Positions 46,730 to 56,804 of a stretch of DNA of 64,000 nucleotides are shown here, piece after piece. Source of the stretch: Glandiceps talaboti. Its lineage: Eukaryota; Hemichordata; Enteropneusta; Spengelidae. A program made the translations under genes and the position numbers. Under the pieces are notes generated by a model. The model saw nothing but the letters and a program-made list of their open reading frames with translations, ran no database searches and had not been told where the DNA came from. Where the stretch lies: the NCBI RefSeq assembly GCF_964340395.1, contig NC_135557.1, forward strand, positions 13,493,546 to 13,557,545, written 5' to 3'. Numbering within the stretch: position 1 is the stretch's first letter; every line of letters begins with the position of its first letter.

Positions 46730-46813
46730 CCCCCAGTAGCTCAGTTGTCAGAGCGGTGGACTGTAGACATAACCGATATCCATAGGTCACCGGTTCGAAT
46801 CCGGTTTGGGGGA
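46730..46813 (+). tRNA. tRNA-Tyr (GUA) with 11-nt intron
   Basis: An 84-nt sequence folds as a tRNA: acceptor 46730-46736 with 46806-46812, D arm GCTC/GAGC, anticodon stem GTGGA/TCCAT, anticodon GTA at 46763-46765, an intron at 46767-46777 in the canonical 37/38 position, variable loop AGGTC, T arm ACCGG-TTCGAAT-CCGGT, discriminator A. Removing the intron leaves 73 nt. Internal A box TAGCTCAGTTG and B box GGTTCGAATCC are intact and a T7 terminator follows at 46822-46828, so RNA polymerase III could transcribe it. The D loop has T where G19 is usual, a slight decay. The intron in tRNA-Tyr is a eukaryotic trait, so the source is an animal host. Confidence 0.9.
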
Positions 46814-46821
46814 CATAGTCA

Positions 46822-46828
46822 TTTTTTT
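46822..46828 (+). terminator. Pol III oligo-T terminator of tRNA-Tyr
   Basis: Seven T residues nine nt after the tRNA 3' end, enough to stop RNA polymerase III. Confidence 0.8.
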
Positions 46829-46849
46829 CCCTAAAACGACCTCGACGTA

Positions 46850-46985
46850 GGATTGAATAAATTCGACAAATTATTCAAAAACATCACCATTAATTGCCAT
46901 AACATTAACGACATATGTGATATACTAGTATTATAATTTCAAGGGTCTTTTCACATGCCACATGTGCAATGGGTTGGTTATCTTT
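46850..46985. repeat. Diverged copy of 311-bp repeat fused to duplicated flank
   Basis: GATTGAATAAATTCGACAAA through TTTCAAGGGTCTTTTC repeats the end of the 311-bp unit with deletions, and joins directly to the duplicated CACATGCCACATGTGCAATG also found at 45470. The rest of 46986-47270 shows no gene. Confidence 0.7.
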
Positions 46986-47283
46986 ATCTGCCATTTTGTA
47001 CTATGTACTGGGATGTATATTTGTCCTTACACTACAACATAGAAAGCAGTTCTCCCTTGCTAGGTTTTCGATGAAAACGGCAGGGGAAGAAATATTGCCA
47101 CAGAGGGCGTCCTTTCTTTCCAATGATTTGTAGGAAGTGTCACATACTGTGTAGTAGTACGTACTTTGCCATGATATGAGCAAAAGGACTACCTTTTAAA
47201 TGTTGTTGCCATCTGTTAAAAGTGTAAAACATTTGTATTTGTGAGAGACATAAGAACAAAAACATTTATGTATGCAAAAAAAA

Positions 47284-47463
47284 ATGGCTTGTGTGTCGTG
47301 TACTGTTATCTCAATTCTAATGATTGCTCTTGTTATCTGTATACTTCTGTTAGTGCCTGGAACGCATGACGACATCTTAGCAGTAGTCACGTACGTGGGA
47401 ACAATTTTGAAACAGGCATGGACTCACGTCACGAATGCTATAAAAAGTCAGTCTCAACAGTAA
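47284..47463 (+). CDS. Small single-pass membrane protein
   Basis: 59 residues from the ATG at 47284 (an in-frame ATG at 47272 precedes an A-run). One hydrophobic segment (VISILMIALVICILLLV) follows a short Cys-containing N-terminus; the tail is polar. Its 3' end contains the TATA box of the next gene (47439). A truncated copy upstream of the 45665 gene shows that the block was duplicated. Expression is not certain. Confidence 0.4.
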   Translation: MACVSCTVISILMIALVICILLLVPGTHDDILAVVTYVGTILKQAWTHVTNAIKSQSQQ

Positions 47464-47481
47464 CACAGTATCACTTCAAAA

Positions 47482-48492
47482 ATGTCTTTCAGACAAAGCA
47501 CAATACCTGAACTGTTTCAAATGTGTTGTGAAAACAAAGCGAAGCAATCCCCCCAAAGTGAACAACCACCCTTACTCCTGAAAGCAAATAGCAATGCAGA
47601 CAGTGACAGTGAAAGTGATTACCTGTCATCAGACGAAGACATGGTCTTTCAAAATGCTATTTGTAGAAAACGCATATTGCGCAGAACAGACCACAGTGTC
47701 GTGGAAGTACAGGACACATGTTGTGCTTCGAGCAAAAGTTCGGGTACCCGTTTCAGGAAGAGAGTAGCCAGTAATCGAAAGGCTTCCATCGACATATCTA
47801 TGTGTGATGCTAACATGTTTGAACAATTCGTTTTGAATGTTAAACAGGAGGCAGACGACCAGTCCCAGTGTAGGACTGTTCAACGCAAACTGACAGCTAA
47901 ACTTTTGAGCTGTGAGGCTCTGTTAGAGAAGATAAGCACCATACCCAATGAGGTTTTGCAACCAGACGTTTGGACATTGGAAGTAGTCAATCACAATGGG
48001 TTCGAGCCAAGGCAGTTCGGTACCTTTGTGCTACGACCGTGTTCCAATGGGGAAATGTGTCTGAGTCGTTACATCAGACATGAATGTGACTGCAAGGAGA
48101 GTCCCGTTTTGGCCGAGTGTTTGAATGCAGACGCCCTCAAGAAACTGATCGTTGGAAACGAAAGTGAAAATGACATGGCCTTGCAAACTCAACAGTTTGG
48201 TTGTCACCCATGCATACTGTGTCGCACTCACACTGTCAATGTTCACTGCATGGACCCAACAAAAGAAAGCATAGTCACACTACAAGATTACTTGGAGACA
48301 TTTTCGTTTGATTTTATTGATTTTCATAAAGACTACATGATACCGTATCAACTTGTAGTGAAAGAAACCGGTATCAAACTGAACTACAATGGTTTGAAAC
48401 TAAATGCTGCCATGAACAAATTACATTGGGAACACCAACAGGATAATGTTCATCGCATTGACTTTACACCATTGTCGTATTCTGATTTCTAA
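47482..48492 (+). CDS. Hypothetical protein with shared BTB-gene leader
   Basis: 336 residues. Residues 1-50 match the leader of the gene at 45665, with an insertion (SPQSEQ) and an extra SDSE repeat; the body is unrelated. The C-terminal half has Cys pairs (RHECDCKESP; CHPCILCRTH), suggesting a small metal site. No signal peptide. TATAAAAAG 43 nt upstream is identical to the other copy, so both should be expressed together. Function unknown. Confidence 0.7.
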   Translation: MSFRQSTIPELFQMCCENKAKQSPQSEQPPLLLKANSNADSDSESDYLSSDEDMVFQNAICRKRILRRTDHSVVEVQDTCCASSKSSGTRFRKRVASNRKASIDISMCDANMFEQFVLNVKQEADDQSQCRTVQRKLTAKLLSCEALLEKISTIPNEVLQPDVWTLEVVNHNGFEPRQFGTFVLRPCSNGEMCLSRYIRHECDCKESPVLAECLNADALKKLIVGNESENDMALQTQQFGCHPCILCRTHTVNVHCMDPTKESIVTLQDYLETFSFDFIDFHKDYMIPYQLVVKETGIKLNYNGLKLNAAMNKLHWEHQQDNVHRIDFTPLSYSDF

Positions 48493-48645
48493 ATTATCAG
48501 GTTATTTTTTTTGTCTTGTTTTTGTCTTTTTTTTTAAAAAGTAAAATAAATAAAGGCATTTTCAACAATATAGTCATGTTGACACTTGTCTGTAAACATG
48601 TATGCATGCGTGTACGAGTGAGTGAATGCACATCTGTGTACAACA

Positions 48646-49488
48646 TCAACATGCAGCATCAAATAACAAGTACGAAACATCTTCTCCGTTCAACGGGGTA
48701 CACGCAAGGTCATTTGAAATCTTCTCCATCAGTGTGTAGTCGACAAATTTTTCTTCCTCTGACAAAGGTACGAAGAACTCGCGCACAGTTACCTCACATT
48801 CGCTGGCAGTTGTTGTTACGGGTGGTGTGGTGACGCCAAGCAGACGAAAGTATTCTTCTCGGAACACGTTTACGTAAACATCGAGTATGGCTGCATTCTC
48901 TGCATTGCTTAAATCTGAATGTACAAGCGTACCTTCTCTTGATCCGAGGAGCGTACGTAGTGGTATCAAAGCATCGGAACGTGTTTGGAGCAGTTTCACA
49001 ATAAATCGCTTTGCGTTTTTGACGTAGATTCTCGTCTGCCTTTGTTGACACATGCCTTCACCATCGGGTTTGTCCATCACGATTTCAGCAGCAACAAACC
49101 ACAGGTACGGTACGTTCAGAAACTTGTCGACGAAAGTGTGAAATGTGTCCACTGACTTTGGACGTTGCATGTCATATCGGAAGCAGATGGGTATTTTCCT
49201 CAGCCAGTAGTTTAACCTGAAGGCTAAAACACCGTCTTTCAATACATATAACTGAACACTGTTCTTGATACGGTCACGGACGTATTCCATGTCACTGTTC
49301 ACGGGTTCGCAAGGGCTGTCGATCGTCCACGTCTTCGTGTCGATGCCAGGAATGATACGTCTCGTGTACAGCGTTTTGACTATGGTGTTAGTCTTCGTAG
49401 TTGTCATGACACATCGTGGATACGTGCGTCGACAGTTTGCAATGCTCAGCTTCCTGGCGTTGATTGTCTTCGAGCGTGTTCGCATCAT
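48646..49488 (-). CDS. Hypothetical protein, paralogue A of a tandem pair (280 aa)
   Basis: 280 residues with a basic N-terminus (RTRSKTINARKL). Tandem paralogue of the gene at 49823: same length, same start and end, the first 59 residues the same, then increasing divergence. Mixed helix and strand, no membrane segment; contains FFVPLSEEEKFVDYTLMEKIS near the C-terminus. A minus-strand ACATAAAAAC box lies ~35 nt before the ATG. Function unknown. Confidence 0.75.
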   Translation of the reverse strand: MMRTRSKTINARKLSIANCRRTYPRCVMTTTKTNTIVKTLYTRRIIPGIDTKTWTIDSPCEPVNSDMEYVRDRIKNSVQLYVLKDGVLAFRLNYWLRKIPICFRYDMQRPKSVDTFHTFVDKFLNVPYLWFVAAEIVMDKPDGEGMCQQRQTRIYVKNAKRFIVKLLQTRSDALIPLRTLLGSREGTLVHSDLSNAENAAILDVYVNVFREEYFRLLGVTTPPVTTTASECEVTVREFFVPLSEEEKFVDYTLMEKISNDLACTPLNGEDVSYLLFDAAC

Positions 49489-49822
49489 GGTGCAGACGGT
49501 GCAATGTAGTGCAATACAATGTTTTTATGTACTTGGAACTCAACGTCACTCAATGCTAAACAGAAAACTCTGACGTCACACACAAAAAAGTCTGACATGC
49601 ATTAAACTTCAACAGCTTCCTGGAATTGATTGACGAGTGCAATGCAATTCAATATTTTTACATACTTGGAACTAGTCTTTTTTTTTCTTTTTCTTTTTTT
49701 AAGTAACAATAAATACATTTTTCAATAATATATACATTGTCAAGTAGGCATGTGTTGTGTGTATCTCTGTAGGCATTAAATCATGTATGTAGGAGTGAGT
49801 GAATGCATGTCTGTGTACAATA

Positions 49823-50665
49823 TCAACGTGTGGCATCAAATAACAAGTACGATATATTGTCTCCACTCAACGGGTTACACACAAGGTGACTTGAAATCTT
49901 CTCCATCAGTGTGTTGTCAACATCTTTTTCGTCCTCTGCCAACGGTACGAAGAACTCTCTCACAGTTACCTCACAATCGCTGCCTGTTGTTGTTACGGGC
50001 GGTGTGGTGACGCCAAGCAGACGAAAGTGTTCTTCTCGGAACACGTTTACGTAAACATCGAGTATGGCTGCATTCTCTGCATCAGTTAAATCGGAATGTA
50101 CAAGGGTAGCGTTTCTTGATCCAAGGAGCGTACGTAGTGGTATCCTAGCATCGGAACGGGTTTGGAGCTGACTGGCGTACAGGCGCTTTGCGTTTTTGAC
50201 GTAGATTCTCGTCTGCCTTCGTCGATACACTCCTTTACCCATGGGTTTGTCCATCACGATTTCTGCAGCAACAAACCACAGGAACGGTACGTTCAGAACT
50301 TTCTCGACGAAAGTGTGAAATCTGTCCACTGACTTTGGACGCTGTATGCCGTATCGGAAGCAAATTGGTATTTTCCTCAGCCAGTGGTTTAACATGAAGG
50401 CGAGGACACCGTCTTTCAATACAGATGACGGTACACCTTTCTTGATACGGTCACGGACGTACTCCATCTCGCTGTTCACGGGTCCAGATGGGCTGTCGAT
50501 CGTCCACGTCTTCGTGTCGATGCCAGGAATGATACGTCTCGTGTACAGCGTTTTGACTATGGTGTTAGTCTTCGTAGTTGTCATGACACATCGTGGATAC
50601 GTGCGTCGACAGTTTGCAATGCTCAGCTTCCTGGCGTTGATTGTCTTTGAGCGTGTTCGCATCAT
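49823..50665 (-). CDS. Hypothetical protein, paralogue B of a tandem pair (280 aa)
   Basis: Paralogue of the gene at 48646 with the same length and identical N-terminal 59 residues; differences concentrate in residues 60-280 (for example SGPVNSEMEY for CEPVNSDMEY, and YASQLQ for FIVKLLQ). No indel breaks the frame in either copy, so both are under selection or recently converted. Basic N-terminus, no membrane segment. Function unknown. Confidence 0.75.
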   Translation of the reverse strand: MMRTRSKTINARKLSIANCRRTYPRCVMTTTKTNTIVKTLYTRRIIPGIDTKTWTIDSPSGPVNSEMEYVRDRIKKGVPSSVLKDGVLAFMLNHWLRKIPICFRYGIQRPKSVDRFHTFVEKVLNVPFLWFVAAEIVMDKPMGKGVYRRRQTRIYVKNAKRLYASQLQTRSDARIPLRTLLGSRNATLVHSDLTDAENAAILDVYVNVFREEHFRLLGVTTPPVTTTGSDCEVTVREFFVPLAEDEKDVDNTLMEKISSHLVCNPLSGDNISYLLFDATR

Positions 50666-50842
50666 GGTGCAGACGGTGCAATGTAGTGCAATACAATGCT
50701 TTTATGTACTTGGAACTCAACGTCACTCAAATGCTACACAGAAAACTCTGACGTCACACACACAAAAGTCTGACATGCATTGATATAGGAATGCATAAGG
50801 AGCAGTACACAGAAACATTCTGACGACCCATACAAAAAAGCC

Positions 50843-52370
50843 TGACGACACAACATGCATGAGATTCCACTCGTACATACATCAGCAAGGCACAAAACAA
50901 TAATTTTTTGAGGACCAAATTTATTTGTTAACAAAAACATCAACAAGCATATCAACAACAACAGCTAAAACAGCAAAACAAATGTCAACAATGTGTTCAG
51001 TTCATTACAGCTTAGTCCACTTCCTGCATTCTTATGTATTCCCTGCAGTCACCAGAGCACGATTCACTTTTCCCATCTTCAAATCTAAAGTCTGTGTCAC
51101 GTGACGCATAACCCAGTCTGTTGGGGAAGAAGATGGAGTCCACTGCACGAGTAACCGATGGATGGCGCCTTATGATCTCCACCATTTCGTCTTCTACTAC
51201 TGCATGGGAGTCGGAACAGAATGATTTGTCTTCCTCATTGAGGTAGGACGAATGGACGTCTGCCAAGACCAGCTGAGACAGAATGGTAGTAAACTCATCC
51301 ACGTTTTCTGGAGCACCACATTTGACCATGAAACTTGCAATGGCATCCACAATTTCATCTTTGATGTTCTGCCAAGCAATACCACTGATTCGTGCAATCG
51401 TCTCATTAGTCTTCTTGAAAGCAGACTGGGTAAGTTCTTTGAAATAAGCATCTCGCAGAAAAAGTTCGTTCTTAGGTGCTATCATGAATCTCTGTCCTTT
51501 GACCTTGGAAGAGTAGAAAGGTTGGTCGAGTTTTTGACATATGTCAAATGACAGGGCTTGTATGTGATCCAGCCCCATGATGTTAGTGCAGTAGTACACG
51601 GATTCGAAATACGACAGCATGTAGAAAGTGTCAGTGTAGCATTCTGACAATCTATGGACAACGAAACTGTAATGCGACCCATGGTCGAATACAACTTCTC
51701 CAGTCAGGACAATGGCAGCCAGCGTTTTATCAGCAGGAGCACGTGTTAAGAAGTGCTGTTTCATTGCAGAGTAGATGTACTTAGTTAAATGAGGCCAGTA
51801 CCAAGTCTCGGACGTCTCGTTTTTTGGACATTTCAAGGAAAATGGATTTCTGTAGTATTTGCCATCACAGGACACGACAAAGTCTCCATCTGCATTCATC
51901 AGACAATCAATGACAATACCAGAGAATGCAGGAGTAACGACAACCTCACCAAGAGATGTATCTTCTTGCCAATCAGTCAACATTGTGCCTTTTGGTAGAT
52001 CTCTTTGCATTACGTCGAGAAAATGGATGTCTTTCCCCACCAAATGTCTGGTCTGCTGCGATGGAAGCTTCCACATTTCATCATTAAAGTCATCACTGTG
52101 GAATGAGCAGAACACTTTTTCTAATTCACTTCTGTTGGCCATGTTTGTCAGAATGACCAGCCACCTTCAATCTGCCTCCATTTATAGACCCCTGACGTGA
52201 CCAAAGGTAAATAGTGACGTCACGATTCATCCACGACAAGAGAAGTACGTCATTTTTTGTAAAAGATTCAACGTCATGATTTTTGTACAATACAATGTCA
52301 TTCAATGGTGCTTGACGTCATGCAGGCAGGCTGGCCCAGTTATGTGACGTCAGAGATTTCGTGTACGAAC
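50843..52370. repeat. Segmental duplication, left copy
   Basis: Matches 56625-58160 with a constant offset of 5793 bp, covering the 376-aa gene, its promoter and flanks, starting at ACAACATGCATGAGATTCC. Beyond it the right copy continues into an intact gene while this copy holds only the relic. Confidence 0.85.
51012..52142 (-). CDS. FCSFH-family accessory protein, copy 1 (376 aa)
   Basis: 376 residues; twelve differences by eye from the copy at 56805. The N-terminal ~210 share a domain with the genes at 58224 and 60669: an FCSFH/FCTYHH start, a K/RHVxGxxIxxLDxM block, DGDFVVSxDGKxxxNPFS, and FVVHRLS. The C-terminal ~150 are helical and end in a Ser/Cys-rich tail (SCSGDCREYIRMQ), without a RING. 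A minus-strand TATAAATGG (52179-52187) precedes the ATG by about 40 nt, under CRE-type TGACGTCA sites. Function unknown; likely a host-interaction gene family. Confidence 0.75.
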   Translation of the reverse strand: MANRSELEKVFCSFHSDDFNDEMWKLPSQQTRHLVGKDIHFLDVMQRDLPKGTMLTDWQEDTSLGEVVVTPAFSGIVIDCLMNADGDFVVSCDGKYYRNPFSLKCPKNETSETWYWPHLTKYIYSAMKQHFLTRAPADKTLAAIVLTGEVVFDHGSHYSFVVHRLSECYTDTFYMLSYFESVYYCTNIMGLDHIQALSFDICQKLDQPFYSSKVKGQRFMIAPKNELFLRDAYFKELTQSAFKKTNETIARISGIAWQNIKDEIVDAIASFMVKCGAPENVDEFTTILSQLVLADVHSSYLNEEDKSFCSDSHAVVEDEMVEIIRRHPSVTRAVDSIFFPNRLGYASRDTDFRFEDGKSESCSGDCREYIRMQEVD

Positions 52371-52385
52371 AGCAAGATTGGAAAG

Positions 52386-52590
52386 TTCCAAACATGTTGA
52401 AGGAGGACAAACACATGATCAAAGAGATGACGTCACCATCGATGGTTGAGTGTATGGACAATGAAGGGGAAGACTTTTCACATCACATCTTGGGGTTGGA
52501 ACACGTTCCTCCTTTTACTTATAATGTGCCTATGTAGTTTGATGACAGTGCCTAGGTATGTTGTCTTGAAAAAAAAAATATGCTGTCGTT
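52386..52590 (+). pseudogene. Decayed copy of the 235-aa gene at 58224
   Basis: ATGTTGAAGGAGGACAAA, GATGACGTCACCATCGATGG and CATCACATCTTGGGGTTGGAA match parts of the 58224 gene in order, but the parts between are deleted and the frame is broken; the tail (GTGCCTAGGTATGTTGTCTTG) is also recognisable. It lies in the same position relative to the 51012 gene as the intact one does to the 56805 copy. Confidence 0.8.
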
Positions 52591-52884
52591 GGTGTTTTTT
52601 TTTAGCAATAAAGCGTTATTTACAATTAACTAAAACCTCTACATATTTGTTCATTTTTGGAAAGAGTTGTATTCAAAGAGTGAAAATCACATGTCAATTC
52701 ACCTTCACCAGTATGCAAATGGGGGTTGGGTGACTCATGGTAGTTCACTGGATACATACTTCTTTTGTGACAGTGAAAACTCCCATAATTCATTTTTGTT
52801 TTGTGAAGTAAAAAACTCCAACGATTCATGTGACACATCACTAATGCACAATTTGTCAAATTGATTCTATCTTGGTGTACTCAG

Positions 52885-55800
52885 GATTTTTGATCACATG
52901 ACATATATGCAAATTAGAATTTGACAGTTTTCTTAAACACGTGTGTGTACACTTTTTTTTCAAAATTTTTTTAAGTCGCTAGTGGGTGGGTGTGTAGATT
53001 TTTTAAAAACCCCACATTTTTGCATGTTTAAATTGACCCTTATAAATCTCCCACAATTCATTGGACACAGAATTGTTTTGTGACAACACATCACTTCACT
53101 TGACACGCATTCTCTTGTGCATGCAAATGAGGCTTCTGAAACATTTTCGTGGGATTATAAATTGGCGTATGGTCACATGACATATATGCAAATTAGAATT
53201 TGACAGTTTTCTTTAACACGTGTGTGTACACTTTTTTTTCAAAATTTTTTTAAGTCGCTAGTGGGTGGGTGTGTAGATTTTTTAAAAACCCCACATTTTT
53301 GCATGTTTAAATTGACCCTTATAAATCTCCCACAATTCATTGGACACAGAATTGTTTTGTGACAACACATCACTTCACTTGACACGCATTCTCTTGTGCA
53401 TGCAAATGAGGCTTCTGAAACATTTTCGTGGGATTATAAATTGGCGTATGGTCACATGACATATATGCAAATTAGAATTTGACAGTTTTCTTTAACACGT
53501 GTGTGTACACTTTTTTTTCAAAATTTTTTTAAGTCGCTAGTGGGTGGGTGTGTAGATTTTTTAAAAACCCCACATTTTTGCATGTTTAAATTGACCCTTA
53601 TAAATCTCCCACAATTCATTGGACACAGAATTGTTTTGTGACAACACATCACTTCACTTGACACGCATTCTCTTGTGCATGCAAATGAGGCTTCTGAAAC
53701 ATTTTCGTGGGATTATCAATTGGCGTATGGTCACATGACATATATGCAAATTAGAATTTGACAGTTTTCTTAAACACGTGTGTGTACACTTTTTTTTCAA
53801 AATTTTTTTAAGTCGCTAGTGGGTGGGTGTGTAGATTTTTTAAAAACCCCACATTTTTGCATGTTTAAATTGACCCTTATAAATCTCCCACAATTCATTG
53901 GACACAGAATTGTTTTGTGACAACACATCACTTCACTTGACACGCATTCTCTTGTGCATGCAAATGAGGCTTCTGAAACATTTTCGTGGGATTATCAATT
54001 GGCGTATGGTCACATGACATATATGCAAATTAGAATTTGACAGTTTTCTTTAACACGTGTGTGTACACTTTTTTTTCAAAATTTTTTTAAGTCGCTAGTG
54101 GGTGGGTGTGTAGATTTTTTAAAAACCCCACATTTTTGCATGTTTAAATTGACCCTTATAAATCTCCCACAATTCATTGGACACAGAATTGTTTTGTGAC
54201 AACACATCACTTCACTTGACACGCATTCTCTTGTGCATGCAAATGAGGCTTCTGAAACATTTTCGTGGGATTATCAATTGGCGTATGGTCACATGACATA
54301 TATGCAAATTAGAATTTGACAGTTTTCTTAAACACGTGTGTGTACACTTTTTTTTCAAAATTTTTTTAAGTCGCTAGTGGGTGGGTGTGTAGATTTTTTA
54401 AAACCCCCACATTTTTGCATGTTTAAATTGACCCTTATAAATCTCCCACAATTCATTGGACACAGAATTGTTTTGTGACAACACATCACTTCACTTGACA
54501 CGCATTCTCTTGTGCATGCAAATGAGGCTTCTGAAACATTTTCGTGGGATTATCAATTGGCGTATGGTCACATGACATATATGCAAATTAGAATTTGACA
54601 GTTTTCTTAAACACGTGTGTGTACACTTTTTTTTCAAAATTTTTTTAAGTCGCTAGTGGGTGGGTGTGTAGATTTTTTAAAAACCCCACATTTTTGCATG
54701 TTTAAATTGACCCTTATAAATCTCCCACAATTCATTGGACACAGAATTGTTTTGTGACAACACATCACTTCACTTGACACGCATTCTCTTGTGCATGCAA
54801 ATGAGGCTTCTGAAACATTTTCGTGGGATTATAAATTGGCGTATGGTCACATGACATATATGCAAATTAGAATTTGACAGTTTTCTTTAACACGTGTGTG
54901 TACACTTTTTTTTCAAAATTTTTTTAAGTCGCTAGTGGGTGGGTGTGTAGATTTTTTAAAAACCCCACATTTTTGCATGTTTAAATTGACCCTTATAAAT
55001 CTCCCACAATTCATTGGACACAGAATTGTTTTGTGACAACACATCACTTCACTTGACACGCATTCTCTTGTGCATGCAAATGAGGCTTCTGAAACATTTT
55101 CGTGGGATTATCAATTGGCGTATGGTCACATGACATATATGCAAATTAGAATTTGACAGTTTTCTTAAACACGTGTGTGTACACTTTTTTTTCAAAATTT
55201 TTTTAAGTCGCTAGTGGGTGGGTGTGTAGATTTTTTAAAAACCCCACATTTTTGCATGTTTAAATTGACCCTTATAAATCTCCCACAATTCATTGGACAC
55301 AGAATTGTTTTGTGACAACACATCACTTCACTTGACACGCATTCTCTTGTGCATGCAAATGAGGCTTCTGAAACATTTTCGTGGGATTATCAATTGGCGT
55401 ATGGTCACATGACATATATGCAAATTAGAATTTGACAGTTTTCTTAAACACGTGTGTGTACACTTTTTTTTCAAAATTTTTTTAAGTCGCTAGTGGGTGG
55501 GTGTGTAGATTTTTTAAAAACCCCACATTTTTGCATGTTTAAATTGACCCTTATAAATCTCCCACAATTCATTGGACACAGAATTGTTTTGTGACAACAC
55601 ATCACTTCACTTGACACGCATTCTCTTGTGCATGCAAATGAGGCTTCTGAAACATTTTCGTGGGATTATCAATTGGCGTATGGTCACATGACATATATGC
55701 AAATTAGAATTTGACAGTTTTCTTAAACACGTGTGTGTACACTTTTTTTTCAAAATTTTTTTAAGTCGCTAGTGGGTGGGTGTGTAGATTTTTTAAAACC

Positions 55801-56511
55801 CCCACATTTTTGCATGTTTAAATTGACCCTTATAAATCTCCCACAATTCATTGGACACAGAATTGTTTTGTGACAACACATCACTTCACTTGACACGCAT
55901 TCTCTTGTGCATGCAAATGAGGCTTCTGAAACATTTTCGTGGGATTATCAATTGGCGTATGGTCACATGACATATATGCAAATTAGAATTTGACAGTTTT
56001 CTTAAACACGTGTGTGTACACTTTTTTTTCAAAATTTTTTTAAGTCGCTAGTGGGTGGGTGTGTAGATTTTTTAAAAACCCCACATTTTTGCATGTTTAA
56101 ATTGACCCTTATAAATCTCCCACAATTCATTGGACACAGAATTGTTTTGTGACAACACATCACTTCACTTGACACGCATTCTCTTGTGCATGCAAATGAG
56201 GCTTCTGAAACATTTTCGTGGGATTATCAATTGGCGTATGGTCACATGACATATATGCAAATTAGGATTTGACAGTTTTCTTTAACACGTGTGTGTACAC
56301 TTTTTTTTCAAAATGTTTTTAAGTCGCTAGTGGGTGGGTGTGTAGATTTTTTAAAAACCCCACATTTTTGCATGTTTAAATTGACCCTTATAAATCTCCC
56401 ACAATTCATTGGACACAGAATTGTTTTGTGACAACACATCACTTCACTTGACACACATTCTCTTATGCATGCAAATGAGGCTTGTGAAACATTTTGTGGG
56501 AGTATCAATTG
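52885..56511. repeat. Tandem array of a 279-bp unit, 13 copies
   Basis: The phrase GGCGTATGGTCACATGACAT recurs every 279 bp (53164, 53443, 53722, 54001, 54280 and so on to 56233). Copies differ by single bases (ATAAATTGG/ATCAATTGG, CTTAAAC/CTTTAAC, AAAAACCCC/AAAACCCCC); the last one is the most diverged. Each unit has two octamer-type ATGCAAAT/ATGCAAATGAGG elements and TTTTTTAAAAACCCC. No intact gene; a 66-residue frame at 56308-56508 is repeat sequence. Function may be enhancer, origin or recombination site. Confidence 0.95.
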
Positions 56512-56804
56512 GCGAATGGTTTATTTGGGTTTTTATTGAATACTCTGATCACGTGAGGAGTTGGGTATTGGACACATTCATACTTTAGGGTAATAGGATG
56601 TAACATTCAAGGGACAATTATTTAAAACACAACATGCATGAGATTCCACTCGTATGTCATTCAAACACAAACATCAGCAAGGCACTAAACCAAAAGGTTT
56701 TAAAGTACCAAATTTATTTGTTAACAAAAACATCAACAAGCATATCAACAGCAACAGCTAAAACAGCAAAACAAATGTCAACAATGTGTTCAGTTCATTA
56801 CAGC

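Larger units (their letters stand above)
48500..50785. repeat. Tandem duplication of a ~1.18-kb gene block
   Basis: 48500-49610 repeats as 49677-50785 with an offset of about 1177 bp, covering the 280-aa gene, its promoter and its T-rich 3' flank. Coding halves nearest the start are almost unchanged, the 3' halves have diverged. Confidence 0.85.

Noticed and set aside
46730-46813. SINE-type tRNA-derived repeat
   Set aside because: A full acceptor stem, intact intron and terminator are present, and no SINE body or A-rich tail follows.
48516-48833. 105-codon rightward frame
   Set aside because: Overlaps the 3' end of the 280-aa gene in antisense; the matching frame in the other copy is different in length.
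51859-52200. 113-codon rightward frame (and its copy at 57652)
   Set aside because: Antisense to the 376-aa gene and covers its promoter; conserved only because the DNA is duplicated.
52885-56511. CRISPR array
   Set aside because: Units are 279 bp and repeat as a whole; there are no short repeats with unique spacers, and the genome is eukaryotic-viral.
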